From contig OX637296.1 of NCBI GenBank assembly GCA_951799445.1, forward strand, positions 4,588,001 through 4,652,000: a DNA stretch of 64,000 bases. Reading direction: 5' to 3'. This DNA comes from Pseudisothecium myosuroides (lineage: Eukaryota > Streptophyta > Bryopsida > Hypnales > Lembophyllaceae). Below are positions 32,840 through 45,462 of this stretch, in pieces (the stretch's first letter is position 1; every line of letters starts with the position of its first letter). The notes beneath the pieces were generated by a model, which saw only the letters and a program-made list of their open reading frames with translations, did not search any database and was not told the DNA's origin. The position numbers were made by a program, and so were the translations under genes.

Positions 32840-35330
32840 ATGGCCACAAGATACTTCACACTGATGAATGCAAGCATATTTGAAGAAAAACTACCCGAAA
32901 CAAATTGTACTACCATGGCCACTACCATGTTCTTGCCAACCTAATATAAATTGCAATTGCAATGCCAAACTCTAACTTGATCTATCATGTATAAAAACTA
33001 TACAACACCAACACCCTCCACCACTGCAACCAACAAAAGTTATCTAAATATAATTTTTACAATTCACTTACTACAATGATAGATACTCATAAGAAACAAT
33101 AATATTGAAAACCAACAAATAACATTGGATGGAATGCTAAATCTTTCATAGTAAGTGCAGTTGATGCTAGAAAAAACACACATATAGTAATTAACTAACC
33201 TATACAAAATCCTACCACTATCAAAAAATATTATTTGCAATACTATTAATAGCATAGCAATCAAATATTCCTCCTACATATTATTACACATATATATTAA
33301 TTTAAAAAAATAATCAATTATTACCAAATAACATCAATGAATAGAGGTCAATGCTCATTTTTCTCAATTTTTTTTATAAAAATCAAACATAATACCATTT
33401 AAACACATTCTGTGGCTACAATAATTTCACAGTTGCCCTTCTGATGGAGGTATGTAGTCTTGGTGTAACTTGTCCACAACTTGTAGGTTTATTTGTGAGA
33501 CCTAAAATAAATAAAAACTCTTAATGTATAGCAACTTCTAAAAAAAGTTAAAGTTATTTCTCCCTCTAGCACTTGTGTAATTTTTTTTGGTGATCTATTA
33601 CATGAAATTTGGGACATTTTTAACTATATTTTGCTAAATCCATCCAAGTGAGGGGTTGAAAGTTTGCCCAATCTTTTTTATTAGTAAACTACAAAATACA
33701 AATAGAAAAGTATAGTTTAAAATAATATAAGATGTTTTCATTATTTTAAAAACCATCGCCACATGATGACATGGCTAGAGACAAAAAAAATGTACGCTAT
33801 ATAGCATACCTCATTTGCACCATGTGACTACATGTGCCAGTTTATGGCTATTATGTATCAAAAGTATACACTTAAAACTTTCAAATGTACAATACACTAT
33901 TGATACATAGTGGCACAAAATAGGAGGGCTTCTAAATTGTAGTGCAAATGACAGTGTTTCCTATCTTATTGCACCTTGCATCATGGAATGTAAAGACATG
34001 AGAAAGAAATGGATAGAATCAATCACATGTATACATTTGCCCACAAAATTAATTAGTAATAGCAGTAGCTTTCATTCAAACATTGGCAAATGTAGAATTT
34101 TTGAATAGGGTTTGGTCATTTCATCCAATATTTCAAACATTTTTCCTAGTATTAAAGGAATTAGTGCCAAAATGAAGTATTATTCTGGCAAAAATTTGCC
34201 GAAAAATGTATTAGTTGTGAACTAGACAATGGGATTTTAAACCTAAGGAAAAATGTAGGAAGTTCTTACTTATTCTAGATAATCAAAATTTTGATTTTTT
34301 TTGAATTTACACTTAGAATCAAGGGAATTTGTATCAAAAGATTTTGGCATATAAAATTAACCATTCCTCAATAGGGTCTAGGATAAACATTTATATTTAT
34401 TTTCTTGGTGAAGAATCTAAATTTTTTGGATACAAATCAACATTGCCATAATTGCCAAATTTAGATTTATATCAAAAAACCTCAAAGAATGAGGGTGAAA
34501 GAAGACCAAAGTTAGACCAAACTTCTTCTTGCAATATTGAAGGTTTGTTAAGGACACAATAATCCAAATGCAACACTAAAACAAAAGTGTACAACACATA
34601 TCAATCAATAAAATTCACAACTATCCAAGAAGACTAAAAAATGTAAATGTGCATTATCTATCAACAAAATGACTATTTTTCACCATTTTTATGGATGAAA
34701 ATATACATGTTTGATGGATGAACAAAATTAGGTGTTTTCACTCACTCAAATGTATTTTAGTATGTGTTGTTGTGCTATGCAACAAAAAATCTATGCATAG
34801 ACATTGGAAAAATGAAAAAATGAAAATTTAATAAATCAATTGTATATCAACTTTTATGCATATGCTCTTGGTGGAGTTTTTATATGCACTTATAATATTA
34901 TATTTGACAAAAATTCATTAGAAAATATATCATCACACTTGAATATGCCAAAATTAAAATCAATATAATATTACACATGATTTTATAAGAACTTTAGTAT
35001 TTCTATGCTTTCAAATTTTTTATTGTATTATGATCTTGACACATGAATTTGTAATATTTGGCCTTTCACTTCTAGCTACAAGTCATCTCTAATACACGTA
35101 TGTAGCAAAATATATATACACATATATGCATTGTTTATACTAAGATTTGTGGTGTCCATTAAAATATACTAGGATTGTGTGCATACAATGGGAAGTTGTA
35201 TTTTGGTCATTTGACATCAAAATCCAATTTTTTATATATTTACTTTGTGTTATTTTGGATGTACTTCTATACTAGTGTGCCCTGTACTATTGCTACAACC
35301 AATTGAAATAAAAATATTTTATTTTTTTTA
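32840..35330. other. AT-rich intergenic DNA, nothing recognised
   Basis: I see no exon, transposon end or tandem array in this stretch. Open frames are under 70 codons. Confidence 0.6.
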
Positions 35331-35825
35331 ATTTCTAAATTTCTAAAAACTTTGAAATTCAATATCTTTTATACGCAAAGGTATGCAAGAGATTTGTTGC
35401 AATGTGAGAGCCTTGCATTTTTTATATAAATAAAAAACTTTATGCACAGAGGAGTGCAAGGGATTTGTTGTGGTGTGAGAGGTTGCGTTCTTGATATATA
35501 AATAGAAAGCTTTATGCACAAAAAAGTGCAAAGACTGTATTTTACAGTGTTTGGACATGTATTGTGAAAGTTATGTTTTTTCCAAATTAAAAGATAATTT
35601 AATTCAAATTTATTGTAATTGATAAAAAAATTGAAATTCAATAACTTTCACAATGTAGGTTTAAATGTTGCAAAGGCCTTTCACCCTTCTTTGCGGAGAG
35701 CTTTTCAATGATACCATGAATGTCGTCAAAGGACTCACAATTTCTTAAATCTCAGCATATCAAACAAAACAAAAAACAACCTAATTTAAGGTATAGACTA
35801 GTGTGCCTTGTGCCGTTGCCATAAG

Positions 35826-36042
35826 GTAGAGGCACCCTAAAGTGTCCCTATACCCAACGGTGTCCCTCTCTAGAAAGGGACATCTTTTCAAGAACCTAAA
35901 TGTAGACATACCAAACATAGCTTATTATTTTTTGATTGAAATAATAAGCCATGTATGGTCTACCTAGAATTGCGTTTCAAAATGACGCCCCTTCCTAGAA
36001 AGGGAAGCCATTGGGTATAGGGACGCCATTGGTTGCCTCTAC
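35826..36042. repeat. Foldback MITE-like element, 217 bp
   Basis: The whole element is an inverted repeat: GTAGAGGCA, GTCCCTATACCCAA and CTAGAAAGGG(A/G) read inwards from both ends. The centre is an AATAATAAGC-type turn around 35925-35945. I could not define a target duplication. It lies inside the hairpin-unit block. Confidence 0.7.
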
Positions 36043-36538
36043 TTTAGCAAAAATAAAAATAAAAATAAAATTCTAAAATTTTTTCATTTTCAATTAATTT
36101 TTTCATTCATTAAACTTTGAAATTTAATAACTTTCACATTGTAGTGTGAGAGGTTATGTCATTGGTACAAATAGAAAGCTTTATGCACAAAAGAGTAAAA
36201 AGGCTTTGCTTTGTGGCGTTTGGACATGTGATGTGAAAGTTATGTTTTTCCAAAATAACGGATAATTTAATTCAATTTTTTAATTTTGAAAAAATTCATA
36301 ACTTTCACATCATAATTACAAACGCTATGAAACTAATATGAATAGAAAGTCCTATGCATGAAGGAGTGCAAGGGCTTTGTTTTGTGGCGTTTGGACACAC
36401 AATGGGAAGGTTATGTTTTTTCAAAATAAAGGATAATTTAATTCAATTTTCTATAATCATTAAAACTTTGAAACTCAATAACTTTCACAATGTAGGTCTA
36501 AACACCACAAAACAAAGTCCATGCAACCCTCTTTTTAA

Positions 36539-37473
36539 CCCCTAAAGGACCGTTGTCCCTTCAGGGGACAAATGCGTTTTTGGCCAGGTACCTACGGGCT
36601 GAAATTTTCTTGTGATTTTTTGAAACTTTTTTTGGAGATAGAAAAACTGATAAGCTTTGTGGGAATATAATTTTTTTCACAATCGGTGCCCGGGAAAAAA
36701 AGTTATGACCAAATAAGCTCAAAACGGGGGACGGCGGGCAGCTCGGGCAGCAAAAAAAAAATGGACAAAAATTTGAATTTTTTTTTTTAATATTTTTTTT
36801 CTCATAGATTATATTTTTTTCTATCTGGAAAGCTTTGATTCATTTCATTTGGATATGTTATGAGAAAGTTATGGACATTCTTGTTTTTCGGGCAGTTAGA
36901 GCATCTTCTTGAAAAAAATAACTTGTAGGATTCATTTCTGAATGCAATCTTTCAAATTTTTCAATTTTTTTTTTTTGCATGGTTTAGTTTAGTTGCTAGA
37001 ACAATCTCACCACTGGGATTAGTGAATTTTAATTCCATTTAAGAGATATTAATATTTTAGATTTTCCTTCTATCTCGTACTAACTTCTACTTAACAATTT
37101 TTTTAAGAATGATAATTAAGTTTTTTTGAATTTCTTTTTTTTTCCTAGACTCTCAACTCAATTCTCCTCTATAAAGATTTAAAGCTCAAAACTCTGTAGT
37201 GCAAAAATTTTTAATTAAAAATGTTTAAAGTCAAAAAATCTAGTCCCGCAATGTGCTGAAAAACTTGTTTTTTTCACTTTAAACGCAGATATCTTGCAAT
37301 CTATGCCGTCAAAAATTCTTAAATTTTTTCCACACATTCTCATACTAGTTAGGTGTAAGATCCTACGGTTAGATTTGCAAAAAAAAACATTTTTCAATTT
37401 TTTTTACTGTTTGCTATAGAAATGGCAGTTTTCACTGTTTTTTGGCAGAAAAAAGGCCTCGGTCCTTTAGGGG
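36539..37473. mobile_element. TTAA-type TIR element, family A copy 3, with empty site
   Basis: TTAA (36535-36538) then CCCCTAAAGGACCG; the exact inverse CGGTCCTTTAGGGG then TTAA (37474-37477), giving at least 14-bp perfect inverted repeats. The surrounding repeat block supplies a paralogous empty site at about 38290-38320. There, CATCCCTCCTTGCCAAGAGC aligns with CAACCCTCTTT-TTAA-AGAGC here, showing that one TTAA was duplicated on insertion. At 935 bp it has no coding capacity. Its orientation is opposite to the copies at 2801 and 31346. Confidence 0.85.
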
Positions 37474-39224
37474 TTAAAGAGCTTTCAAACAATACAAAAC
37501 ACCTCATAATTTCTTAGGTCTTGGCATATCAAACAAAGAAAACAAAACAAACAACCTAACTTAAGGTATGGATAGAAGATAGAAGATCAGTTGTTGCCAC
37601 AACTTAAAGTAAAGTAAAGTAAAAGTATTTTTTTAATTCATATAAACTTCTTAATTCAATAATTTTGAGACTGTGAGTCAAAACACAATGAAACAAGGCC
37701 CATGCATCCCTCCTCACTAAGAGCTTTCCGATGATACCAAGAATGCAACTGGAGGATGCATGGTCAAGGAGATTTCACCGTAACAAACAAAACAAACGGC
37801 CTAACATAAAATATGGACTAGTGTGCCTTGTGCCGTTGCCACATCCAAAATAAAATTTTAAATAAAATAATTCACTAATGCTTTGAAATTCAATAATTTT
37901 CACACCATAGTGTGAGAGGTTACGTTGTTGTTATGATTAAAAAGCTCTATGCACAATGGAGTGCAAAGGCTTTGTTTTGTGGCGTTTGGGCATGCCATGT
38001 GAAAGTTATGTTTTTTTCAAAATAAAAGATAATTTAATTCTATTTTTTTAATTTAAAAAATCCATAACTTTTACACCATAGGTCCAAACACCACGAAATT
38101 AGCACAAATAGAAAGCTCTATACATGAAGGAGTGCAAGGGTTTTATTTCGTGGCGTTTGGACACCTAATGTAAAAGTTACAAATTTCCGAAAATAAAAGA
38201 TAATTTAATTCAATTTTCAAATTCATAAAAAAATTGAAATTCAATAACTTCCACACCCTAGGTCCAAATGCCATGAAACAAAGTCCATGCATCCCTCCTT
38301 GCCAAGAGCTTTCCAACAATAGTACCAAGAACGCCGCCAGACGTCTCACGGCTTGTTAGATCTTAGCGCATCAAACAAAACAAACAAAACAAAATAAAAC
38401 AAACAACCTAATTTAAGGTATACATGGACAGTGTGCCCTATATTGTTGCCACAACCAAAATAAAAACAAAAGTGATTATTGAATTTTTGAATTCATAAAA
38501 ACTTTCAAACTTCCATAACTTTCACACCGTTGGTCCAAATGCCTCAAAACAAAGCCCATGCATCCTCCCTTGTAGACAACTTTCCGGCTGTACCAAGAAC
38601 ACGACCGGGGATGCACAGTCAAAGAGATCTCAGGTACCATAACAAACTAACAACCTATCTTAATAGATGGATTGCCTTGATAAATTTTAATTTTTATATA
38701 TTATTGGTTATATATATTTGTATAAATATGCTCCCTATCTCAATTTCATCAAATGCATCACAAATTAAGGTTTTTTAAGATTTAAGATTCAAGCGTTATT
38801 TTGGATGGATGAAATAGAAATTTTACAGATTTTTTTCACCATTTTTTTCTGATTTTTTCAAATTGGAACTAATTTTTTCACTAATTACACTAGCAAACAA
38901 TGAACAAACCAGAGGTTTTCTCAGAAAATTCCACCAACAAAATTGATAGGAAGAACAAAGTCAAAAGTGACACTCTTTTGAAACAAACATACTGTAGTTA
39001 ATAAATCTAGATTTTCTTGTGTGTAGTTTATTTGGCTTTTTAATGTATTTTTAAGAAGAATATTTTCAATTTCATGTGATTTTCTTTTGAATAAAAGGAT
39101 TCTTTCTACATTTATGATGGATTGGAGACTTGGAATGGATGAGTCTCGAATAAGCCGTAGTTTCCTCTTAAAGCAACCTTTTAAGAGCTAATTAAATTTG
39201 ACGGGAATGTAAATTCCTTGAAAT

Positions 39225-39873
39225 AATTTTTCAGTAAATTTTTGTATGAAGAAAAATAGAATTGGCATCGAATCCAAGTCGTTTGGACCTTCATGGAATT
39301 AATTACAAAATTTTGAAGTTGAAACGCGATGGTCACTAAAAGCACCCCCCTCTTCAAATGCACACTACTGGTACACATGGAAGAAAGCAAAATGTACCTT
39401 TGTGTTTATAATCGCTTCTAGAGCAGGCTCGCTTTTTAGGGTCAATTTCTCAATAAATTTTTGTAGGGAGAAAAATGGAATTGGCATCTACCCAAGTTGT
39501 GTCATATTTTTGGGACCTTTGCGGAATTAGTTACAAATTTTTGAAGTTGACACACAGTGGTCATTGAGAACGACCCCTTCTTGAAGTGTACACCAATGGT
39601 ACATACATTGAAGAGAGCAAAATGTACCTATGTATTAGTGGTCGTTTCTAGAGCAAGGTCACTTTAAGGCCATCAATTTCTCAATAATTTTTGTAGGAAG
39701 AAAAATGGAACTTACATCTATTTCAAGTCATTTCATATTTGGGGGACTTTCGTGAAATTAGTTACGAATTTCTGAAGTGGGTCACGAAAAGTGACCTCCT
39801 CTTGAAATGTACATTATTGGTACATTGAGGAAGCAAAATGAACCTGTACGTTAGAGTAGGGTCGCTTTTAGAG
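39225..39873 (+). repeat. Tandem array, three units of about 215-230 bp
   Basis: Each unit contains, in order, AATTTTTGTA(T/G)G(A/G)AGAAAAAT, GGAATTA(A/G)TTAC-like sequence, TGAAGT(T/G), GTGGTCA-like sequence, TTGAAGTGTACA-like sequence, GGTACA, AGCAAAATG(T/A)ACCT and TCTAGAGCA. Units start near 39225, 39450 and 39685. The small open frame at 39181-39390 is part of it and not a gene. Confidence 0.75.
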
Positions 39874-40148
39874 GCAGGACATTAAATCCTCCATTCGAAG
39901 TGGGACCAGCAGGATGAATTTTGTGTTTTTTGGGATAAAAGTAAAAAAAGTCCCATATTTTGAGCCGTGTCTAGGGTATGTTGAAGATCTCTCCTATCTA
40001 ATTTGGAGCCTCTGATTGCAAATATGAATTCAGAATTTCCAAAAAATTTCAAATTTTTTTATATGTGGCAAATAAAAAATTCCTGTGTTTTCCCCAGGGG
40101 TAAATTCGGCCCATAGGGCCAATCTGAATGGAGGATTTAGTGTCCTCC
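39874..40148. mobile_element. Mutator-type MITE, 275 bp, 9-bp target duplication
   Basis: The ends are GCAGGACATTAAATCCTCC and, inverted, GGAGGACACTAAATCCTCC, continuing ATTC (23 bp, two mismatches). Both sides carry the same 9 bases, CTTTTAGAG (39865-39873 and 40149-40157). A 9-bp duplication with long inverted repeats fits Mutator-like elements. It sits exactly at the edge of the tandem array. No reading frame. Confidence 0.8.
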
Positions 40149-41396
40149 CTTTTAGAGCACCCTGCCTCATTCACTGAATATAAATTCCGTTCCTGTGCCA
40201 ACGCGCATTTGAAAACTACTTCGTGGCAAGTTCAGTTTGTGTACAATTGGTAGGGCCCTAGTCATTTGATTATTATTTGCTGTGTGGTTTCTGTGCCTTT
40301 GTGCAAAATTTGGACTTTGCAGACTAACTTTATTGACAAAGCTGGTAAGTGCAGCGATCCCAAAACTGGCAAAATTTCGCTCGGATTCTACTTAATTTTT
40401 TCATGCCCTCAATGTAAATTCAAAAAAACTCTTCTCAAAATGAACATTTGGCTAAAAACCTTGAATCTGTTCTGCAATTGATGCTGGTAATTGGTTCTAA
40501 TTTAAACACTTTTTTTGGGGGGGGGTTGGATAAAACTTATATTAGAGATATTATCATACAATGACAATGAGCCTCAAAGAGGCTAATAGGTGTTCTTGCA
40601 ATCCTCCCTTTTGAAAAAATCCAAAGTCATTGATCTTGGTCCAAAAAAACCAAAAAAACTACCTCCAATGCCAGTGGACTCCAATTAAAAAAATAAACCA
40701 TTGTTGTTGATTGCCGTAATAAGAGATGATCTTAGCCATCGGTGCTTTGGGATACGGAATACAAGATGAAATATGGAATATGATATGGAAAATGGAATAC
40801 GGAATATATGTGATATGTGGAGTACACACAGATTATATACAAAATACATATGGAATACACATGTATCCGTACAAAATATGGATATGAATTATACATACAT
40901 TATATGGCAATGGATATCCCATATTGTTTACAAGCCAAACATATTCCAAGAAATACAAATATGGGATGGAGGTGGGCACTTCAGAAGCACTTGTTGGTCA
41001 TTTTCTCAACCATTAACAGAATGACACATGTACCCCCCTCAAGTATTTATCTCTAGTTTTTCACATAAACAACACTTTTGTTACAATGACAATGAGCTCA
41101 AAAGAAGCAGGAACTGCTTTTTTCATCTTTCTACATGTTATCATACATGGTGGTGAGGGTCGGCATTCCCTTCCAAAATATTAATTAAATGTGATTTGCC
41201 AAATGCTTTAAAATAAAAAGGTTTGTTTTTTACCACACACATAATATTAACGTCTATTTTTAGAAGTATTTTTTGTTGGTTTTGAGTGAGTGCAATATAA
41301 TTGATACGACTTCTTCAACTTTCTTGAAGCTTCAATAAACCATAAATATGTGGGGAGCCAAAGTGTAGGTGCAAAGTGGTGGTTTTGTGTATTTAA

Positions 41397-42031
41397 CCCC
41401 TAAATGCCCAAGGCCTATTTTGAATTTTTAGAAATTTACTTTAAATTAAACAAAAAGCCAACATTTTGATAAGTTGTATCAATTTTTTTAAATTGTAACT
41501 GTACAAATTCAAATTACATATGTTAGAGATTACACAGGAAAAGAAAACACAACGATTCACTTATGGATGGAAAGATTATAATGTTTGATCATCAGGGTGT
41601 TAAAACTAAGAAATTCTTTCAATCCTTTTTTTACATGTCAAATCTAAAAAGTTGGTCACCAAAAAAACATGAGGTTAAAGGGCTTAACATGCATAACCCC
41701 AATCAATTTATGGCTTCTCAAAATCTCTTCTACAATTTTTTTAAATGAATTTCTAATGTGATTTTTTCTCCAAGTTCTAGTGTATTTGAGGCTCATTTCT
41801 AGGAGCCCTCAACACTACGGAAAGTCAAGATTACAATGGGTACCCTTGCACAAAATCTTAAATGGAAAAATCATAATCAATCATTTTCAAAATCAGATTT
41901 TTGATGCTAAAAATGAACTTCAAAAAGAATTTGACAAAAATATAAACTATGAAAAATAACAACTTGGTTAGATTTTATTTAACTTCAAAGTATTGTCAAC
42001 ACTAGAATTTGGTGCCTTGGGGATTTAGGGA
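41397..42031. mobile_element. TTAA-type TIR element, 635 bp
   Basis: TTAA (41393-41396) then CCCCTAAATGCCCAAGGCC at the left. At the right, GGTGCCTTGGGGATTTAGGGA then TTAA (42032-42035), which inverted reads TCCCTAAATCCCCAAGGC. The termini match the family at 31346, but the interior is shorter and different. A 61-codon open frame inside (41563-41748) is not protein-like. Confidence 0.65.
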
Positions 42032-42589
42032 TTAATAGAGAAGGTGCATAAATTGATGTATACAATAATGGCAGAAGGTTGCCCTTGTCCACAATTGGAT
42101 CCAATGGCATAGGGATTTTACTAAATCTCACGTTGTTGTGCTTTAATACTCATTCTTTTCAAGGCATGGCTCTAATAGTAGGCCCGCTTACAAACAAAAC
42201 CAACAATAAGTTGAAAGTAACTCTTGCACTAGTAAGTGGCAATATTCAATATTAGAGGTAGTGTTTTGTGGTAGATCCGCAACATTGTTTTTCCTTAACT
42301 AATCTACAATGTTTGGAGACAATATTTTGAATTATGTGATTTGTAGCCCATATAATTTAAGACCCATGTGGGCAATAATTCCATATTCATTGTAAAAAAA
42401 AGGCATGTAGAAGTTATAAATAAAATAAGTCCATAATCAAAAAAATGTTTCATAACTTTGCCATTCAAAGATTTTGCAAGATACTGAAATCTAAATTTTT
42501 TCATATCTTCCAAACTTGTGGTCTTTTAAAATCTATGGATTTTTAAAAATTTGTAAAATTAAACAAATGAACATTATAATTGAGCTAAT

Positions 42590-43320
42590 ATTACCATTTA
42601 ATTATAGAAAGATAGTTGAAACACTATAATATTAAAAACATTTAGCAACAAACTTACATACACAGTTGAAACATTGTAAAATTAAAAAACGATTGCCAAC
42701 CAACTTACATACGTAGACTTGTATTTGAAACACTGTAATATTAAAAACATCCACTATATCATTGAGTTTTTCTAAATACTGCCAATGAGCTTATATACGC
42801 ATTTAAAATAGTGTAAAATTAAGAACATCTCCTATATTATTGAATTTGATTTACTAATATTGACAAATACTTATGTGCAATTGAAACACTATAAAATTAA
42901 AAATATCTACTATATCATTGAACTTTTTATTGCAACAAATTCACATAAGTAGTCGAAACAATGTAAAATTTAAAACACCTAAACTACTATTGAACTAAAA
43001 TTTTAACTACCACACTTGGATATTTGAAACACTATAGAACTAAATTGACTTAAACTACTCTTGAACTATTATTGTAGCTAGGTCTCATAGGTATTAGGGT
43101 CATTACAAACTATAAAGCTAAAATCATCTTACGTGCTATTAATTTATCATCACTACCAAATTCTATGGGTGGTTAAACCTTTGTAGAATTATAAAATCTA
43201 AAATACTATTGCATTTGTATTGTACGGTAGTCAACTCACATAAATGATTGAAACATTTTACATATAATATTGAGTTAGTATTTCAAACTTCAATATTGAA
43301 ACACAAAAGCCTATAATTGA
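42590..43320 (+). repeat. Degenerate tandem array, units of about 80-105 bp
   Basis: The motif GAAACACT(A/G)TAAAATTAAAAAC followed by AT(C/T)(T/C)ACTATATCATTGA recurs about eight times with decay towards the right end. The following stretch to 44557 is AT-rich and holds nothing I recognise. Confidence 0.7.
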
Positions 43321-44557
43321 ATTATTAATTCCTAATGATCCATGTATCTATTTTGTAGTAGTTGATTGAATTTGGATAAAATATTAGCAACAAACTATAC
43401 TTTCTTTTCTTATCATTTTTTCTTGCAAAAAGATAATTGCATATCTATATAGAATTTGATTTTGGTCTTAGCTAAACTTTTTTAATGAAGAAACAAATAT
43501 CAAGTGTACAGTATTGTGGGAAATTATTATTAGGCAAAAATGAAGATGTTTTTGTGATCATAAATGTGACTATTTTGTGCTAATCAAAGTAAAATTAAAT
43601 TATAATCAAATACAAATAAACTCATGTGCTTCATAACAAATTGTCAAATTGACTTGCTTTGAAATAGACTTGAAAAATATTTACAAATATTTTTCAAATT
43701 ATATTGATACATATTGCATCCTTCAATGTAACAATAGTGGACATGACAAAAGGGGTATAGGATGCTTTCAAAGCTGTACATGATTCTGATTTCAAAGGTT
43801 CATAACTAAATCTTCAAGAATCCCCAAAGTATGAAACGACTTACAATAGATGCACCTTCCATTTTTCATTCAAGAAAATTATACCAAAAATTATTTGAAG
43901 GGATCTATAGATCTCAAATTGCCAAGTGAATCACATGTCCTATGTCTTGTTTCATGTCTCATATAGATACAAATACATCAATATGTTTCTGGTAACAAAT
44001 ATAGATACAAAACCAATTTTATTCCATATCTTTGAAACTTTGAAATTCTTATTTATATTCATGTATATATTTATATACAATTTTTTCAAGTTTTTGTAAG
44101 AAAAATCCCTCACAAATAACAAGACATGGAACATGGGTGCATCTTAACCCTAGAAGGACATTGCTCTATCACCCAAGTAGTAGTAGCCAAAAAAAACTCA
44201 GATTCATGAATGAATAAGTACATTCTTCATCTCTACATTTTCTCAAAAAGTCATTCATATTATAGGACACTTCTAGTCCTTGGCATAGTTACAAGGTTAC
44301 CACTATACACCCAAAAATCATCCTGAGATCTACCACCTTCAAAATTAAAATCAGCTCATAAGAACACCCGCACCCATATTCAAGAAAAAGTGATTCTTGA
44401 TTTATGATATAGAAGGCCCGTGCTAAATTTGTTTTTGAGGTCTATAACGAGTTGCCCACCCTTTTTTATACCCTCCCAACTCCATGCATCCATGTGGCCC
44501 CTCCCCGACTACTCACAATGCTTTGAAGCCGGGAACCAACCTCTCGTAAGACCAAAC

Positions 44558-44867
44558 TGTTGAAGTAGTAGTTAACTCAGAGTTAGAATAGTAATTAACC
44601 CAACTACTTCTATCCAGATGACTGTACTCCCAGTGCTACTACGGGATGACAAACAGTGGATGATTAAAAATAGAACGATCTACTAGTCACCTTGTATAAT
44701 TAGACACCTAGTCTGAATATATATATACTATCATCTTCTCCGGATGTGGGGTAGAGGTATTCTCTTGTTTATATTTGTGTTGATTGTTATGCTTAGAGCT
44801 TGTGCCTTCACCACAGTCTGTGCCTTCACCACACGTTAGTTGTTACTTTTATCTCTCTGTCACAACA
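44558..44867 (+). repeat. 5' LTR of the copia element
   Basis: 310 bp, TG...CA bounded. A TATATATATA box near 44718-44728 could be the U3 promoter. A short internal duplication of GTGCCTTCACCACA occurs near its end. Confidence 0.95.
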
Positions 44868-44956
44868 CGTTATCAGCACAATAGCTAGTCTCTTTTCCTC
44901 TGAGTTCAATTGCCTTTTGCCCTTTCTTTTGTTTTTGCAATTAGACTTATAAGACC

Positions 44957-45459
44957 ATGGCTGCATCAACCTCGAAGAGTCCGCCAGAGAAGAAGAAGGC
45001 TCCATGCTTGCAACCGTTGCTATTTGGACCATTGGAGGCTGACGGCAACAACTATATGAGGTGGAACATCGATGCCAAGACACACATGACTGCGGAGGGG
45101 TGGGAAGGCGCCCTGATTTCTCCAATACCAGAGGGCGTATCAACTGCAACAAAAAGTTGGGCGTTGGTTCTTCTCCGAAGACACTTGGACACTGCACTCC
45201 AGGAGCAATACATCCAGGTTGATGATCCGACTCTTCTAGCTTCCAATCTAGGTTAGAATCTCGCAATTGCCACAAGTGTGGACGCTCTGGTCACTTGCAA
45301 CAAAATTGTCGGTCCACCGAATGTAGCAAGTGTGGTCGTTTTGGTCATGCATCTAAGGATTGTCGAACCGGTAAATGTCAAAAGTGTGGTCGACCAGGCC
45401 ATGTGTCACAAAGTTGTAGGGCCGGTGAGTATATTGTTGAGATGTACAAGGAACTACAA
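44957..45459 (+). pseudogene. Truncated copia gag with three zinc knuckles
   Basis: The frame from ATG 44957 encodes a typical copia gag N-terminus (LLFGPLEADGNNYMRWN, later LRRHLDTALQEQYIQVDDPTLL), then stops at 45256. The downstream CCHC part is in another frame, with knuckles at 45268-45309, 45328-45369 and 45376-45417 (C-x2-C-x4-H-x4-C each). The central gag domain of roughly 150-200 residues is missing between them, so an internal deletion with frameshift removed it. Three CCHC knuckles in a row is more than the one or two usual for copia. The knuckle frame is that of pol, separated by TAG at 45460. Confidence 0.85.
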
Positions 45460-45462
45460 TAG

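Larger units (their letters stand above)
35330..38660. repeat. Complex repeat block built from hairpin-forming units
   Basis: The block repeats the theme ATAACTTTCACA, TAGGTCCAAA(C/T)(G/A)CCA, CTATGCA(C/T), GGAGTGCAAGGG, GTGGCGTTTGGACA, TGTGAAAGTTATG. The first and last parts are inverse to each other, so each unit of about 115-135 bp can fold on itself (for example 38064-38099 against 38143-38178). Units separated by AAATAAAAGATAATTTAATTC occur near 35340-35640, 36120-36530, 37640-37740, 37880-38340 and 38500-38600. The block is split by a foldback (35826-36042) and by a TTAA element (36539-37473). A fragment recurs at about 63180-63330. Confidence 0.65.

Noticed and set aside
36539..37473. 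PIF/Harbinger assignment for the TTAA elements
   Set aside because: Harbinger makes directly repeated TTA or TAA. Here the flanks are symmetric TTAA on both sides, and the empty site has one TTAA, which fits piggyBac (or TA-inserting) elements better.
40773..41056. Overlapping open frames rich in Tyr, Ile and Met
   Set aside because: Low-complexity ATATGGAATA-type sequence; two frames are open together. Not coding.
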